From NCBI GenBank assembly GCA_035359995.1, contig DAORZT010000009.1, positions 1 to 62,725 on the forward strand: a stretch of 62,725 bases of DNA, written 5' to 3'. Source of the stretch: JAKPCT01 sp029553165. GTDB lineage: Bacteria > Bacillota > UBA4882 > UBA8346. Within the stretch, counting starts at the first letter, position 1; each line of letters opens with the position of its first letter. The notes beneath the pieces are model-generated. The model searched no databases. It saw only the letters and a program-made list of their open reading frames with translations, and was not told where the DNA came from. The position numbers were made by a program, and so were the translations under genes. Shown here one piece after another: positions 19,610 to 28,641 of this stretch.

Positions 19610-20426
19610 ATGAATATAGGAATAACTGATGAAGAATTTTATAAGATTATGAACTATGTAAAAAATCATTGTGGGATTGATCTTAATGGTAAAAAAACAT
19701 CTGGTGGAAGGAAGATTGCAGAATCTACTGATCTCATTAAACCTTAACAGTTTTAGTGACTACTATAAATATATTATTCAGGATAAAACTGGTGAGGCAG
19801 TGACTACATTGCTAAGTAAGATAACCACTAATCATACCTACTTTTTAAGAGAGATCGATCACTTTAACTTCTTTAGAGATAAAGTGTTGCCTTACTTGGC
19901 AAGTACGGTTACCATCAAAGATCTGCGGATTTGGAGTGCCGGGTGTTCAAGTGGCGAAGAACCGTATACATTAGCAATGATAATTGCTGACTTTTTTGGT
20001 CAAAGCAAATGGCTTTGGGATAGCCGGGTTTTGGCCACGGATATCTCCAGAAAAGCTTTGGATACAGCAGTTGCCGGAGTTTATACTACGGAACAGGTAA
20101 CCACACTCCCTGATAGCTGGCGCCGCAATTATTTGGAGAAGATCAGTAACAACGAATATCGAATTGTTGATAAAATTAGATCAGAAGTTATTTTCCGGTC
20201 TTTTAATCTTAATAATCCCACTTTTCCGTTTAAACGTAAATTTCATGTGATTTTCTGCCGGAATGTGATGATTTATTTTGATCATAATACTAAAAGAGAG
20301 TTGATTAATAAGTTTTATGAGTATACCGAGCCCGGAGGGTATTTATTTATCGGACATGCCGAATCAATCAACCGTGAAGAGACCAAATATCAGTATGTGA
20401 TGCCAGCGGTTTATCGAAAAGGATAA
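19610..20426 (+). pseudogene. cheR: Chemotaxis receptor methyltransferase CheR, frameshifted at an A7 run
   Basis: CheR transfers methyl groups from S-adenosylmethionine to receptor glutamates. The true start is the ATG at 19610 (TAGGAG 6 bp upstream), encoding the N-terminal helical domain ITDEEFYKIMNYVKNHCG. That frame ends about 45 codons later. The rest (HLVEGRLQNLL... to 20426) lies in the next frame, open from 19671. The frames meet in GGT-AAAAAAA-CATCTGG (19691-19697). With six A instead of seven the protein is a continuous 272 residues. The methyltransferase domain is whole, with TTNHTYFLRE, the SAM motif WSAGCSSGEEPYTLAM and FCRNVMIYF. It is broken unless the extra A is an error or polymerase slippage restores the frame. 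Confidence 0.86.
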
Positions 20427-20499
20427 TCAAAAGCTTCTGTCAACAGGTAAATTAATTTTGAGAAGGGTCCGCCAAATTTCTTTAAAAGCGGGGATGTAA

Positions 20500-21528
20500 A
20501 TGAAGATCAAACGAAAAATAAAAGTATTGATTGTTGATGACTCAATGTTATTTCGGGAGACATTAGCCAAGGCGATTGCCCGCGACCCGGCGATTGAGGT
20601 GGTGGCTAAAGCTTCTGACCCTTACGAAGCCAGGGATCTAATCTTGAAACATGAACCGGATGTTATGACGTTGGATGTCGAATTACCACGGATGAACGGG
20701 ATCGAATTTTTAAAAAAATTGATGCCGCAATACCCAATTCCAGTGATTGTGGTCAGTTCAATCAGTGATAGTATCTTTGATGCGCTTGATGCAGGGGCAG
20801 TCGATTTTGTAGTAAAACCAAATCTTCGAATTGGGCAACCAATTGACTCAATGGTCAATGAATTGGTGATCAAGATCAAAATTGCTTCAACGGTTAAAGT
20901 GGGACATTGGAAAAACGATATGGCCAGTCGCATCTTCCATAGTCCGAAGACCGATTTGAGTAAGATTGTTGCCATTGGTGCTTCGACTGGTGGAACGGAA
21001 GCTTTGGCAAGTTTATTAAAAGCTTTGCCGCGGGAGATGCCGGGGATAGTGATTGTTCAACACATGCCGCCGGTCTTTACCAAAATGTATGCGGAACGCT
21101 TAAATAATAGTTGTTCATTGGAGGTTAAAGAAGCAGCCACTGGTGATGAGGTTTATCCCGGAAAAGTTTTAATTGCTCCCGGAGATTACCATATGGTTTT
21201 GAAGAAAAAAAGCAATACTTATTATGTTGATTGTTATAAAGGTGAAAAGGTGAGCGGACATTGCCCTTCGGTTGATGTGCTCTTTAATTCGGTTGCTGAA
21301 CATGCTAAAGCGAAAGCCGTTGGGGTAATCCTAACCGGAATGGGTGCAGACGGGGCGCAAGGTTTATTAAAAATGCGTCAGGCCGGCGCCCGGACAATTG
21401 GTCAGGATGAAGAATCGTCAATTGTTTATGGTATGCCTAAAGTCGCCTATGAGATTGGTGCTGTTGAGAGACAAGCTTCTTTGGCAAATATTCCTAATTT
21501 ATTATATAACTTGGTTAATGAAGGATGA
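20500..21528 (+). CDS. cheB: Chemotaxis response regulator and protein-glutamate methylesterase CheB
   Basis: A 342-residue CheB. The receiver domain (about 6-125) shows the acidic pair VDDS, the phospho-acceptor aspartate in TLDVELPRMNG and the conserved lysine in FVVKP. The methylesterase domain (about 155-340) has the catalytic serine in GASTGGTEAL, histidine in VQHMPP and aspartate in TGMGADGAQG. It removes methyl groups from receptors when phosphorylated by CheA and opposes CheR. It appears intact although its partner cheR is frameshifted. The ATG is used; the cheD ribosome site lies inside its last codons. Confidence 0.96.
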   Translation: MKIKRKIKVLIVDDSMLFRETLAKAIARDPAIEVVAKASDPYEARDLILKHEPDVMTLDVELPRMNGIEFLKKLMPQYPIPVIVVSSISDSIFDALDAGAVDFVVKPNLRIGQPIDSMVNELVIKIKIASTVKVGHWKNDMASRIFHSPKTDLSKIVAIGASTGGTEALASLLKALPREMPGIVIVQHMPPVFTKMYAERLNNSCSLEVKEAATGDEVYPGKVLIAPGDYHMVLKKKSNTYYVDCYKGEKVSGHCPSVDVLFNSVAEHAKAKAVGVILTGMGADGAQGLLKMRQAGARTIGQDEESSIVYGMPKVAYEIGAVERQASLANIPNLLYNLVNEG

Positions 21529-21534
21529 TTTTTA

Positions 21535-21951
21535 TTGTTACACATACTGGGTGTCGGTGATTACCATATTTCGGGTGATCGTGATGATGTTTTGCGGACT
21601 TATGCCCTGGGTTCATGTGTAGCGGTTACATTTTACTGCACAAAGTTAAAGATCTTGGGAATGGCCCATATTGTCCTGCCGGATTCCAAAATTGATATTG
21701 AAAAAAGTAGACTTAAACCTGCTTATTTTGCCGATACGGCCCTGGAAATTCTTTTGGATCAATTTCTCATTAGCTATGGTTGCAAAAAGGAAAACCTTCG
21801 GATTGAATTGTTTGGGGGAGCTACGATCGGCTGGCAAGATTATTTTGATATTGGGCAACGAAATATTGAAGCTATCGTTGCTATTCTCGAAGCCTCTGGT
21901 TTAAAATACATTGCTGTCGAAACCGGCGGATGCTATAGCAGAACAGTCTAG
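21535..21951 (+). CDS. cheD: Receptor glutamine deamidase CheD, cut short by an in-frame amber codon
   Basis: CheD deamidates receptor glutamines and in many Firmicutes works with CheC. The TTG start is 6 bp after cheB with AAGGA in the cheB tail, indicating coupling. Catalytic residues are visible: the threonine and cysteine of RTYALGSC, and the histidine of GMAHIVLPDS. The frame stops at 138 residues with GGCYSRTV-TAG (21949-21951). The same frame then continues for 17 codons (MDVATGRAKVVRNLLGS) to a TAA at 22003-22005. This matches the usual last strand of CheD, which follows GGxxGRxv. The TAG therefore replaces one internal codon, plausibly TGG. The truncated product would lose its final strand. 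Function is doubtful, but catalytic residues remain. Confidence 0.85.
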   Translation: MLHILGVGDYHISGDRDDVLRTYALGSCVAVTFYCTKLKILGMAHIVLPDSKIDIEKSRLKPAYFADTALEILLDQFLISYGCKKENLRIELFGGATIGWQDYFDIGQRNIEAIVAILEASGLKYIAVETGGCYSRTV

Positions 21952-22012
21952 ATGGATGTTGCAACCGGCAGGGCCAAAGTCGTAAGAAATCTGTTGGGTA
22001 GTTAAAGCTAAT

Positions 22013-23284
22013 TTATAATGTCAATACTTTTGCAACCGTTAAGGACTCTAATAAGCTTTTCCCATCTGGGCGCAGCAGGTCGAGATCCGTAATTGTAACT
22101 CTGAATAATGGAACTGGCTCAACCTTGTTTCCGTTTTTTAAACCATAAGAAGACAGGGCGTGGATCACATAAAAGGAACCCTGATCTTCACCTAAAAAAA
22201 GCATGACATGGCCCTTGAGGTAAAGCAGAGCGCCAGGGGAAAGCCGGGCGATTAACTGACGGCGTTCTTGGGGATTAAGATTGGTAAACGGGATTGTAAT
22301 ACCGGCGGACTGAGCTTGCTGATTGGCGTTACGTGGCAATCGGAAGCCGAAGGTTGCAAAGATGTTGCTGATGAATGCCGAGCAATCAATTTTAGCGTCC
22401 TGACCGCCCCAACCATAAGGCTGATCCAGCATTTTAAAGGCTTGACGCAGGAGATTGGTAAGGTTATAGGGCAGATAGCCAAAATGGACATTTTGTGGGG
22501 AATTGATTGTGAGAATCACCTCTTCAACGGTGTTATTCTCTTTTTTTATGGGTAATTTTATCAAAGCAGAATTTGAGCGCCGGTGGTCTTTGATTGCCGG
22601 GAATAACCTGGCTCCCATTTCAAAGATCAATTCATGACCGTTGGTTGGCAGAGGGATATGGAGTTGTTTGCCGGTAACCACTAAGATATTTGGCTCATTA
22701 ACGTATTGTAACCAATCATTATAGCAATTTAGCAAGGCAATGTTGCATTTTACCACCCAGCCGGAATAGTTATATGTCTGGATAAAATACCACTCGGAAT
22801 CAGAACTGGAATGTAACACGATTACCGGCTCGGTAGGATTGATCGCGGTCTCTTGCCAGAGATCAAAACTACAATCGGTTGGGGTACAGTACACCGAATC
22901 ATTGGTCGGAAACGTGCGGAGATCAGTCCGGAAGATGGTCACTCCGTATTTAGGGACAGAAAAATCGGGAATGTTGTTAAGGTTTAGATTATTCTTAACC
23001 GTATTGAGATAATTTGGAGTTAACTGTCTATGGTTATGGTAATAACCTGGATTAAGCTCGGTAATTTTAGCTTTGAGCATCGTAGTTAGTTTGGCTTTGG
23101 GAATCAATTTCGGGTAGTTTGTTAAATCTTTCATGAAACGGGGTTGTCTGCGGATAATTTCCTGATTGAAGGAGACGATCGCTGCTTCAGGTGCGATTAA
23201 ACGTTCAGGATCGGTTGCTTTTTCAAGCCAGTAATCGGCAGTAAATAAGGAGTCATTAAGGTTAAAAGGATTGGTTGAATACAT
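22013..23284 (-). CDS. NlpC/P60 family cysteine peptidase with SH3-type domains
   Basis: A 423-residue cell-wall peptidase homologue. The N-terminal 90 residues resemble the stabilising domain found ahead of SH3b1-type peptidases. An SH3-like region (about 105-235) contains GWVVKCNIALL. The catalytic NlpC/P60 domain starts near 285, with YGWGGQDAKIDCSAFI (the nucleophile cysteine) and the histidine in LYLKGHVMLFLG. Such enzymes cleave D-Glu-diaminopimelate bonds in peptidoglycan peptides. No signal peptide is seen at the ATG chosen (GAGG 8 bp upstream), and no in-frame upstream start adds one. It may therefore act on recycled muropeptides in the cytoplasm, or be exported another way. Confidence 0.88.
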   Translation of the reverse strand: MYSTNPFNLNDSLFTADYWLEKATDPERLIAPEAAIVSFNQEIIRRQPRFMKDLTNYPKLIPKAKLTTMLKAKITELNPGYYHNHRQLTPNYLNTVKNNLNLNNIPDFSVPKYGVTIFRTDLRTFPTNDSVYCTPTDCSFDLWQETAINPTEPVIVLHSSSDSEWYFIQTYNYSGWVVKCNIALLNCYNDWLQYVNEPNILVVTGKQLHIPLPTNGHELIFEMGARLFPAIKDHRRSNSALIKLPIKKENNTVEEVILTINSPQNVHFGYLPYNLTNLLRQAFKMLDQPYGWGGQDAKIDCSAFISNIFATFGFRLPRNANQQAQSAGITIPFTNLNPQERRQLIARLSPGALLYLKGHVMLFLGEDQGSFYVIHALSSYGLKNGNKVEPVPLFRVTITDLDLLRPDGKSLLESLTVAKVLTL

Positions 23285-23422
23285 CGGAAAATCCTCGCCA
23301 CGTAAAATTCAGATCGATAATTTATATGTAATTTTGGTAAATAGAATCCCTCAAAATACATATGCTATTGACGGTAATTGGTTGGCAATTGTTAAAAGTT
23401 TTGATCAAAATGGCAAAACCTA

Positions 23423-23451
23423 TTGAAATCATTGTTGATATTGGATACAAT
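23423..23451 (+). promoter_or_regulatory. Candidate sigma-A promoter of gap
   Basis: TTGAAA, 17-bp spacer, TACAAT, about 90 bp before the GAPDH start codon. Both boxes match the consensus at 5 of 6 positions. Confidence 0.6.
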
Positions 23452-23464
23452 TAATGTGGTTAAA

Positions 23465-23488
23465 GTGTGTAAAACGCACATTTTTTTT
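23465..23488 (+). terminator. Terminator-like hairpin in the gap leader (possible attenuator)
   Basis: A 6-bp stem GTGTGT / ACGCAC with a three-base loop is followed by A and T8. It lies between the proposed promoter and the GAPDH ribosome site, so it could limit transcription into gap, or mark the end of an upstream transcript. No antiterminator or ligand-binding fold was recognised. Confidence 0.4.
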
Positions 23489-23539
23489 AAGTTACTTTGA
23501 GAAAAATTTAACAAATACAATTATGAGGAGGAAGAATTA

Positions 23540-24550
23540 ATGGCAGTTAAAGTAGGTATTAACGGTTTTGGTCGAATTGGTCGTCTGGTTTTCCGTGCCA
23601 GCATCGACAATCCGGAGGTTGAAGTTGTAGGTATCAATGATCCGTTTATTGATTTAGAGTACATGACCTACATGCTCAAGTATGATTCCATCCATGGCCA
23701 ATTCCAAGGTTCAATCGCAATTGAAGACGGTAAACTGGTTGTTAACGGTAAAAAGATTGCTGTATTTGGTGCAATGGATCCCAGTGAAATCGATTGGAAA
23801 TCATGCGGCGCTGAGTACATTGTAGAATCTACCGGTGTATTCACCACCGTTGACAAAGCATCAGCCCACTTCAAAGGCGGTGCCAAGAAAGTTGTTATCA
23901 GTGCTCCTTCTGCTGATGCGCCAATGTTCGTTATGGGGGTTAACAACAATAAATACACCAAAGAGATGAACGTTGTTTCCAACGCTTCCTGTACCACCAA
24001 CTGTTTAGCTCCTTTAGCCAAAGTTATCCACGAGAATTTCGGAATTGTTGAAGGGTTAATGACGACTGTACATGCTACTACTGCTACCCAAAAGACTGTT
24101 GACGGTCCTTCCAAGAAAGACTGGAGAGGCGGTCGTGCAGCAGCGGGTAATATCATTCCTTCTTCAACCGGTGCTGCTAAAGCGGTTGGTAAAGTTATCC
24201 CTGAATTGAACGGTAAATTAACCGGTATGGCTTTCCGCGTTCCAACCTTAGATGTTTCAGTTGTTGATTTAACCTGCCGTTTAGAGAAATCAGCAACCTA
24301 TGACGAGATTAAAGCTGCAGTTAAAAAAGCATCTGAAAATGAACTCAAAGGTATCTTAGGATACACTGAAGATGATGTTGTATCTTCTGACTTCATTCAT
24401 GACGCCAGAACCTCAATCTTTGATGCTAAAGCAGGTATTGCATTAAATGATAAATTTGTAAAATTAGTTGCTTGGTATGACAATGAGTGGGGTTACTCAA
24501 ACAAAGTCTTAGAATTAATTATGCATATGGCAAAAGTTGACGCTCAATAA
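23540..24550 (+). CDS. gap: Glyceraldehyde-3-phosphate dehydrogenase, type I
   Basis: A 336-residue glycolytic enzyme that oxidises glyceraldehyde 3-phosphate with NAD and phosphate. The Rossmann motif GINGFGRIGR is at 8-17. The catalytic cysteine lies in SNASCTTNCLAP (about 148-159), and the catalytic histidine and phosphate-binding residues follow in TVHATTATQKTVDGPS. The C-terminus WYDNEWGYSNK is typical. The ATG has GAGGAGGAAG upstream. It is a single-gene unit with a strong terminator; pgk and tpi are not adjacent, unlike in many Firmicutes. Codon choice looks more uniform than that of its neighbours, as expected for a highly expressed gene. Confidence 0.98.
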   Translation: MAVKVGINGFGRIGRLVFRASIDNPEVEVVGINDPFIDLEYMTYMLKYDSIHGQFQGSIAIEDGKLVVNGKKIAVFGAMDPSEIDWKSCGAEYIVESTGVFTTVDKASAHFKGGAKKVVISAPSADAPMFVMGVNNNKYTKEMNVVSNASCTTNCLAPLAKVIHENFGIVEGLMTTVHATTATQKTVDGPSKKDWRGGRAAAGNIIPSSTGAAKAVGKVIPELNGKLTGMAFRVPTLDVSVVDLTCRLEKSATYDEIKAAVKKASENELKGILGYTEDDVVSSDFIHDARTSIFDAKAGIALNDKFVKLVAWYDNEWGYSNKVLELIMHMAKVDAQ

Positions 24551-24563
24551 TTGACTAAACAAT

Positions 24564-24602
24564 AACCCCCGAAGTGTGAACTACTTCGGGGGTTAGTTTT
24601 TG
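24564..24602 (+). terminator. Strong intrinsic terminator of gap
   Basis: A 12-bp perfect stem AACCCCCGAAGT / ACTTCGGGGGTT with a 7-nt loop, then TAGTTTTT. It may also serve the convergent pspC-like gene from the other strand. Confidence 0.88.
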
Positions 24603-24612
24603 AGCTGTTTTA

Positions 24613-25053
24613 TTATTTTTTCCGATTAATCAGTAAACTTACTCCAAATGCGATTAGCAGGAGCGGCCACAGGTTACGGAGATTGATCCATTCAAACCAG
24701 ATAAATCCTAGATTTCTTAATAAAATTAAACTGCCAATGACTATTAAACCTAAGCCTAGAAGTAATCCCGTGTGTTGGGAGTCAGGGCGGTTGTTGCGGA
24801 TTGTTTCGCTAAGATTGCGTGCTTTTTCTCCGATTTCTGCTGCTCCGGCGCGAATTGTCTCCGCCGGATCGCTGGATTTCTGATCTTGATAGGGAAGGAT
24901 TATCCATAAGATTAGGTAAGGGAGTATTCCTGCTCCAGTTAGTAAGACAAATAGGATCCGGATAATTGTCGGATCGATATTAAAGTATTCTCCTATACCG
25001 CCACAAACGCCACCAATGATCGCATTTTGCCGGCTTCGAAACAGTCTTTTCAT
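24613..25053 (-). CDS. PspC domain membrane protein
   Basis: A 146-residue protein with an N-terminal PspC domain (RSRQNAIIGGVCGGIGEYFNID, one membrane helix about 35-55). A linker and two more hydrophobic segments (about 95-115 and 125-140) of the LiaF/DUF5668-like transmembrane type follow. PspC-domain proteins sense or relay envelope stress. The second methionine of the open frame is taken as start because GAGGAGGTC lies 6 bp before it; the longer frame to 25086 overlaps the end of the upstream topoisomerase gene. It follows the topoisomerase A subunit on the same strand and may be co-transcribed. Confidence 0.87.
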   Translation of the reverse strand: MKRLFRSRQNAIIGGVCGGIGEYFNIDPTIIRILFVLLTGAGILPYLILWIILPYQDQKSSDPAETIRAGAAEIGEKARNLSETIRNNRPDSQHTGLLLGLGLIVIGSLILLRNLGFIWFEWINLRNLWPLLLIAFGVSLLINRKK

Positions 25054-25082
25054 TGTTGACCTCCTCTGGTTTTTCCCGTGAT

Positions 25083-27284
25083 TCATTCTTCAGGTGGAGT
25101 TTCAAAATTTAAACTTGTTTGCTCGGTTCCGTTGTCTTCATCCTTTAAATAACAACCGATTGCAGGAATATTCTTAGTCCGGTAGTAATCGTAGTTAGTA
25201 AAAGGCACTTCCTGAAGCGTCTTGACGGCGATCATTTTGCTGCCTTTTTTGCCTTTTAAAACTTGGACTCCTTGAGAATCACGGGTTGTTTTGGCGTTAA
25301 TATTTGCCGTATTAAAGATCAATACCTTATTGATACTGCTGAAGGCAACTAATTCAACGTCTTGTTCCAGATAGAAGATTCTGACTAATGGCGCTAAATC
25401 AGAATAGGCATTTGCTAATTTACGACGATTGGTCTTCGTAGCGTAACTTTGAAGGTCAATCTTGGCCATTTTGCCATTTTCGAACGCAAATAATACATAG
25501 CCGCGATAATCATCGGTAGCCAAAAGATAGATAATTCTTTCATCCGGTTCCAGTTCCAGCAAGTTGGTCAAATACTCGCCGAGATTGCTGGCCTTGCAGT
25601 CATTGATCTCATAAATCTTGATTTTATAAACAGTGTATTTGTTGGAGAAGAGCAACAGATCGGCCTTATTATGAGTATCAATCTCCTGAATGATGAAATC
25701 ATCATCTTTCAGTTTGTGTTCGGGATTGGCTCTTAGAGATACCAACGGTACTTTTTTGAGATAATTATGATCAGTTAAGAATAATTTTAAGTTATAATCC
25801 TCGATCAGATGTTCTTTGGTGATCTCTTCAATATGTTCCTCATTGATGATCTCCGTCCGGCGCGGTTGGCCAAATTTTTTGGCAATTTCGGTTAATTGCC
25901 TGCTGATTAATTGTTTAATCTTTGCTTCGTCATGATATAAGTCTTGGAGATCGGCAATCTCTTTACGTAAGTTATCAATCTCGCTGATTCGGTTTAGGAT
26001 GTATTCCTGATTCAAATGACGCAGTTTAATCTCCGCGATGAATTCGGCTTGAATTTCATCAATCGCAAATCCTTGCATCAAGTTGGCTATTACCTGATTT
26101 TCCTGTTCGGTCTCACGGATAATTTTGATCGCTTTATCAATATCGAGTAAGATTTTTTGCAAACCGAGCAACAGGTGTAGTTTTTCCTGTTTTTTGTCAA
26201 TATCAAATAATGTCTGGCGTTTAATACAGTTGATCCGGAAATCGAGCCATTCCCGGATGATCTCTTTAACCCCCAGGACTTTCGGCCGGCCATGGATCAG
26301 GATGTTAAAGTTACAGCTGAATGAGTCTTGTAATGGGGTCAATTTAAAGAGTTTATTCATCAACGCCTCAGGATCCGTTGCCCGGCGCAGATCAAGCGTG
26401 ATCTTTAAACCACTAAGATCGGTTTCATCACGGACGTCAACAATTTCTTTTAATTTGCCACTTTTAACAAGATTGATTATCGCGTCAATAATCGCTTCAA
26501 CTGAAGTGGTATAGGGAATTTCATAAATCTCAATACAGTTATTGTCTTTGTCAAAACGGTATTTGGCGCGTAATTTAAACGAACCGCGCCCGGTATTATA
26601 GATTTCCTGAATATCTTTTTCACTATAGATCAGTTGACCACCCGAGGCAAGATCAGGTGCTTTTAAATATTCAATGATGTTGACATTTTCATTATTGATA
26701 TAGGCGATTGTTGCCTGACAAACTTCGGCCAAATTAAAACTGCAAAGATTACTTGCCATACCGACTGCAATACCCTGATTGGCATTTACCAAAATATTGG
26801 GGAAAGTTGTTGGCAGTAAGGTTGGTTCCTGCATCGTCCCGTCATAGTTGTCAACAAAATCAACCGTATTTTTGTCTAAATCCTTAAATAACTCCTCACA
26901 GATCTTATCCAGTTTAACTTCGGTATAACGGGGAGCGGCAAACTGCATGTCCTTGGAGTATTGCTTCCCAAAGTTGCCTTTGGAATCAATAAACGGATGT
27001 AAGAGCGCGTTATTACCCCGTGTCAAACGGACCAGGGTTTCATAGATAGCCATATCGCCATGGGGATTTAACTTCATGGTTTGGCCTACTACATTAGCCG
27101 ATTTGGTCCGGTTGCCGCTGAGTAATCCCATTTTATACATGGTATAAAGGAGTTTGCGATGTGAAGGTTTAAAACCATCAATCTCCGGGATCGCCCGGGA
27201 AACGATTACACTCATGGCGTATGGCATATAGTTTTGCTCAAGCGTTTCAACGATTTTTTGCGGTATAGGGTTGTTTACTGCCAT
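25083..27284 (-). CDS. parC: Type IIA DNA topoisomerase subunit A (topoisomerase IV, ParC-like)
   Basis: About 733 residues. The breakage-reunion domain contains GFKPSHRKLLYTM, the active-site tyrosine in AAPRYTEVKL, and the conserved VGMASNL loop. A coiled-coil region (about 370-480) and a degenerate beta-pinwheel C-terminus follow. No GyrA box is seen, which favours ParC over GyrA. With subunit B it decatenates and relaxes DNA. The quinolone-region motif reads GDMAIYE, with methionine at the place usually held by Ser/Thr. ATG at 27284 is chosen, 6 bp from GGAGGC; a TTG one codon earlier is too close to it. Its presumed partner is about 5 kb away on the same strand with unrelated genes between. 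Confidence 0.9.
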   Translation of the reverse strand: MAVNNPIPQKIVETLEQNYMPYAMSVIVSRAIPEIDGFKPSHRKLLYTMYKMGLLSGNRTKSANVVGQTMKLNPHGDMAIYETLVRLTRGNNALLHPFIDSKGNFGKQYSKDMQFAAPRYTEVKLDKICEELFKDLDKNTVDFVDNYDGTMQEPTLLPTTFPNILVNANQGIAVGMASNLCSFNLAEVCQATIAYINNENVNIIEYLKAPDLASGGQLIYSEKDIQEIYNTGRGSFKLRAKYRFDKDNNCIEIYEIPYTTSVEAIIDAIINLVKSGKLKEIVDVRDETDLSGLKITLDLRRATDPEALMNKLFKLTPLQDSFSCNFNILIHGRPKVLGVKEIIREWLDFRINCIKRQTLFDIDKKQEKLHLLLGLQKILLDIDKAIKIIRETEQENQVIANLMQGFAIDEIQAEFIAEIKLRHLNQEYILNRISEIDNLRKEIADLQDLYHDEAKIKQLISRQLTEIAKKFGQPRRTEIINEEHIEEITKEHLIEDYNLKLFLTDHNYLKKVPLVSLRANPEHKLKDDDFIIQEIDTHNKADLLLFSNKYTVYKIKIYEINDCKASNLGEYLTNLLELEPDERIIYLLATDDYRGYVLFAFENGKMAKIDLQSYATKTNRRKLANAYSDLAPLVRIFYLEQDVELVAFSSINKVLIFNTANINAKTTRDSQGVQVLKGKKGSKMIAVKTLQEVPFTNYDYYRTKNIPAIGCYLKDEDNGTEQTSLNFETPPEE

Positions 27285-27427
27285 CAAACAGCCTCCATAG
27301 TCTATTTCAAAGATCTATTAACCATTTTAGTTGATTTAGTTAATTTTGTCGAGCGGGGCGGGAAAGATTATTTTGGATATTTTTACAAATTAACTTTTGG
27401 TTATACCAGGGGGACATTATATTTGAT

Positions 27428-27467
27428 GTAATAAAAGAAAGACTGTACGGTTTCCACCATACAGTCT
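27428..27467 (-). terminator. Intrinsic terminator of the NHL-repeat lipoprotein gene
   Basis: Read on the minus strand, an 11-bp stem AGACTGTATGG / CCGTACAGTCT (one G-T pair) is followed by TTCTTTTATT. The pair that is G-T on this strand is a mismatch on the other, which assigns the strand. Confidence 0.72.
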
Positions 27468-27529
27468 GGTCTGTAGACTTGTTTTTAGATATTTTTACTT
27501 ATTTTTCTATTATTCCATACTTCTTTAAA

Positions 27530-28624
27530 TTATTTGGCTACTCTAATTCGAAAATTACCAGTGTCGCAAATATAGAAATTAGTGTTTGAATCGACAGCGA
27601 TTCCATATGGAAATAATAATAAAGCTTGATCTGCTAAACCATTATCACCAGCATATCCGGCTTCTCCATTAGTTCCAATGACAGTAGTGATAATACCCGA
27701 GGGAGAAATCTTTCGGATGCAATGGTTTGAGGTATCACAGATATAAAGATTGCCATAAGGATCTGTGGCAATTTGGCTGAGTATACCTAATTTAGCTTCG
27801 GTGGCCAAACCACCATCGCTATTATTGTCTAATGTACCATTACCGGCAACAATTGAGATATTACCAGATGGAGTAATTTTTTTAATGCAATGATGAATAG
27901 CATCAACCACGTACAGATTTCCGGCTGGATCGATTGTTAAACTACATGGCGATCTAAAGTCTGCTCCTGTAGTATTGCTGGCGATCGTAGTTACGTTACC
28001 GGAGGCGCTTACTTTAAAAACGGAATTTATAGAACCATTAGCATCAGAAATGTAGAGATTTCCGCTTGAATCAATGGCCAATCCCCATGGTTGTATTAAT
28101 TCAAACTTGATAGTTGCATCATCTTGAGGTCCGACATAAGTTGTAATAATGCCGGATTTATCAATTTTGCGAACGCAACTGTTGTCACTATCGGTTACAT
28201 AAAGATTTCCGTTGTTGTCAAAAACAATTTCTTTCGGATTAAAAAGATATGCGTCAATGGCTTTAATATTGTTTTGACAAGGACCCGCTATCGATTGACC
28301 TGCTATTCTGGTGATAATGCCTGATTTGTCAATTTTACGAATAGCTGAACCATCCACAAAGTAAATATTGCCTTCGCGGTCGAGTGTAATATTTGATGGT
28401 TGAATGTTGGCATTAAGAGCCGGGCAGTTATCGCCATCGATATCAGTATTGCTGCTGTCAGGCTCAATTCCTGTTCCGGCAATTGTAGTTATATAAAGTG
28501 AGCGGTTGGAAAGGTCTACCGGCCCTGACGTGTTTTGTTGTTTTTTTCCGCCACCACCGCAACCGGCTAAAGCGGTAGCTATTGCTAAACTTAGAACAAA
28601 TACCCCAAATAATCGTTTACTCAT
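27530..28624 (-). CDS. NHL-repeat lipoprotein
   Basis: A 364-residue lipoprotein. The signal peptide ends in a lipobox with LAGC, then GGGGKKQQ. Six or so NHL repeats make up the rest, each with a pattern such as NIYFVDGSAIRKID, NLYVTDSDNSCVRKID or NLYICDTSNHCIRKIS, predicted to form a beta-propeller. Such proteins display a binding platform at the cell surface or in the periplasm; the ligand is unknown. The ATG has AAGGGG upstream. A short scar matching its own last codons lies just upstream (28642-28685), evidence that a second copy once stood there. Confidence 0.9.
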   Translation of the reverse strand: MSKRLFGVFVLSLAIATALAGCGGGGKKQQNTSGPVDLSNRSLYITTIAGTGIEPDSSNTDIDGDNCPALNANIQPSNITLDREGNIYFVDGSAIRKIDKSGIITRIAGQSIAGPCQNNIKAIDAYLFNPKEIVFDNNGNLYVTDSDNSCVRKIDKSGIITTYVGPQDDATIKFELIQPWGLAIDSSGNLYISDANGSINSVFKVSASGNVTTIASNTTGADFRSPCSLTIDPAGNLYVVDAIHHCIKKITPSGNISIVAGNGTLDNNSDGGLATEAKLGILSQIATDPYGNLYICDTSNHCIRKISPSGIITTVIGTNGEAGYAGDNGLADQALLLFPYGIAVDSNTNFYICDTGNFRIRVAK

Positions 28625-28641
28625 CTTTTTAATACCCCTTT

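Noticed and set aside
19691..19698. Programmed -1 ribosomal frameshift at AAAAAAAC in cheR.
   Set aside because: The downstream frame needs one base to be skipped, not read twice, and no stimulatory structure was seen.
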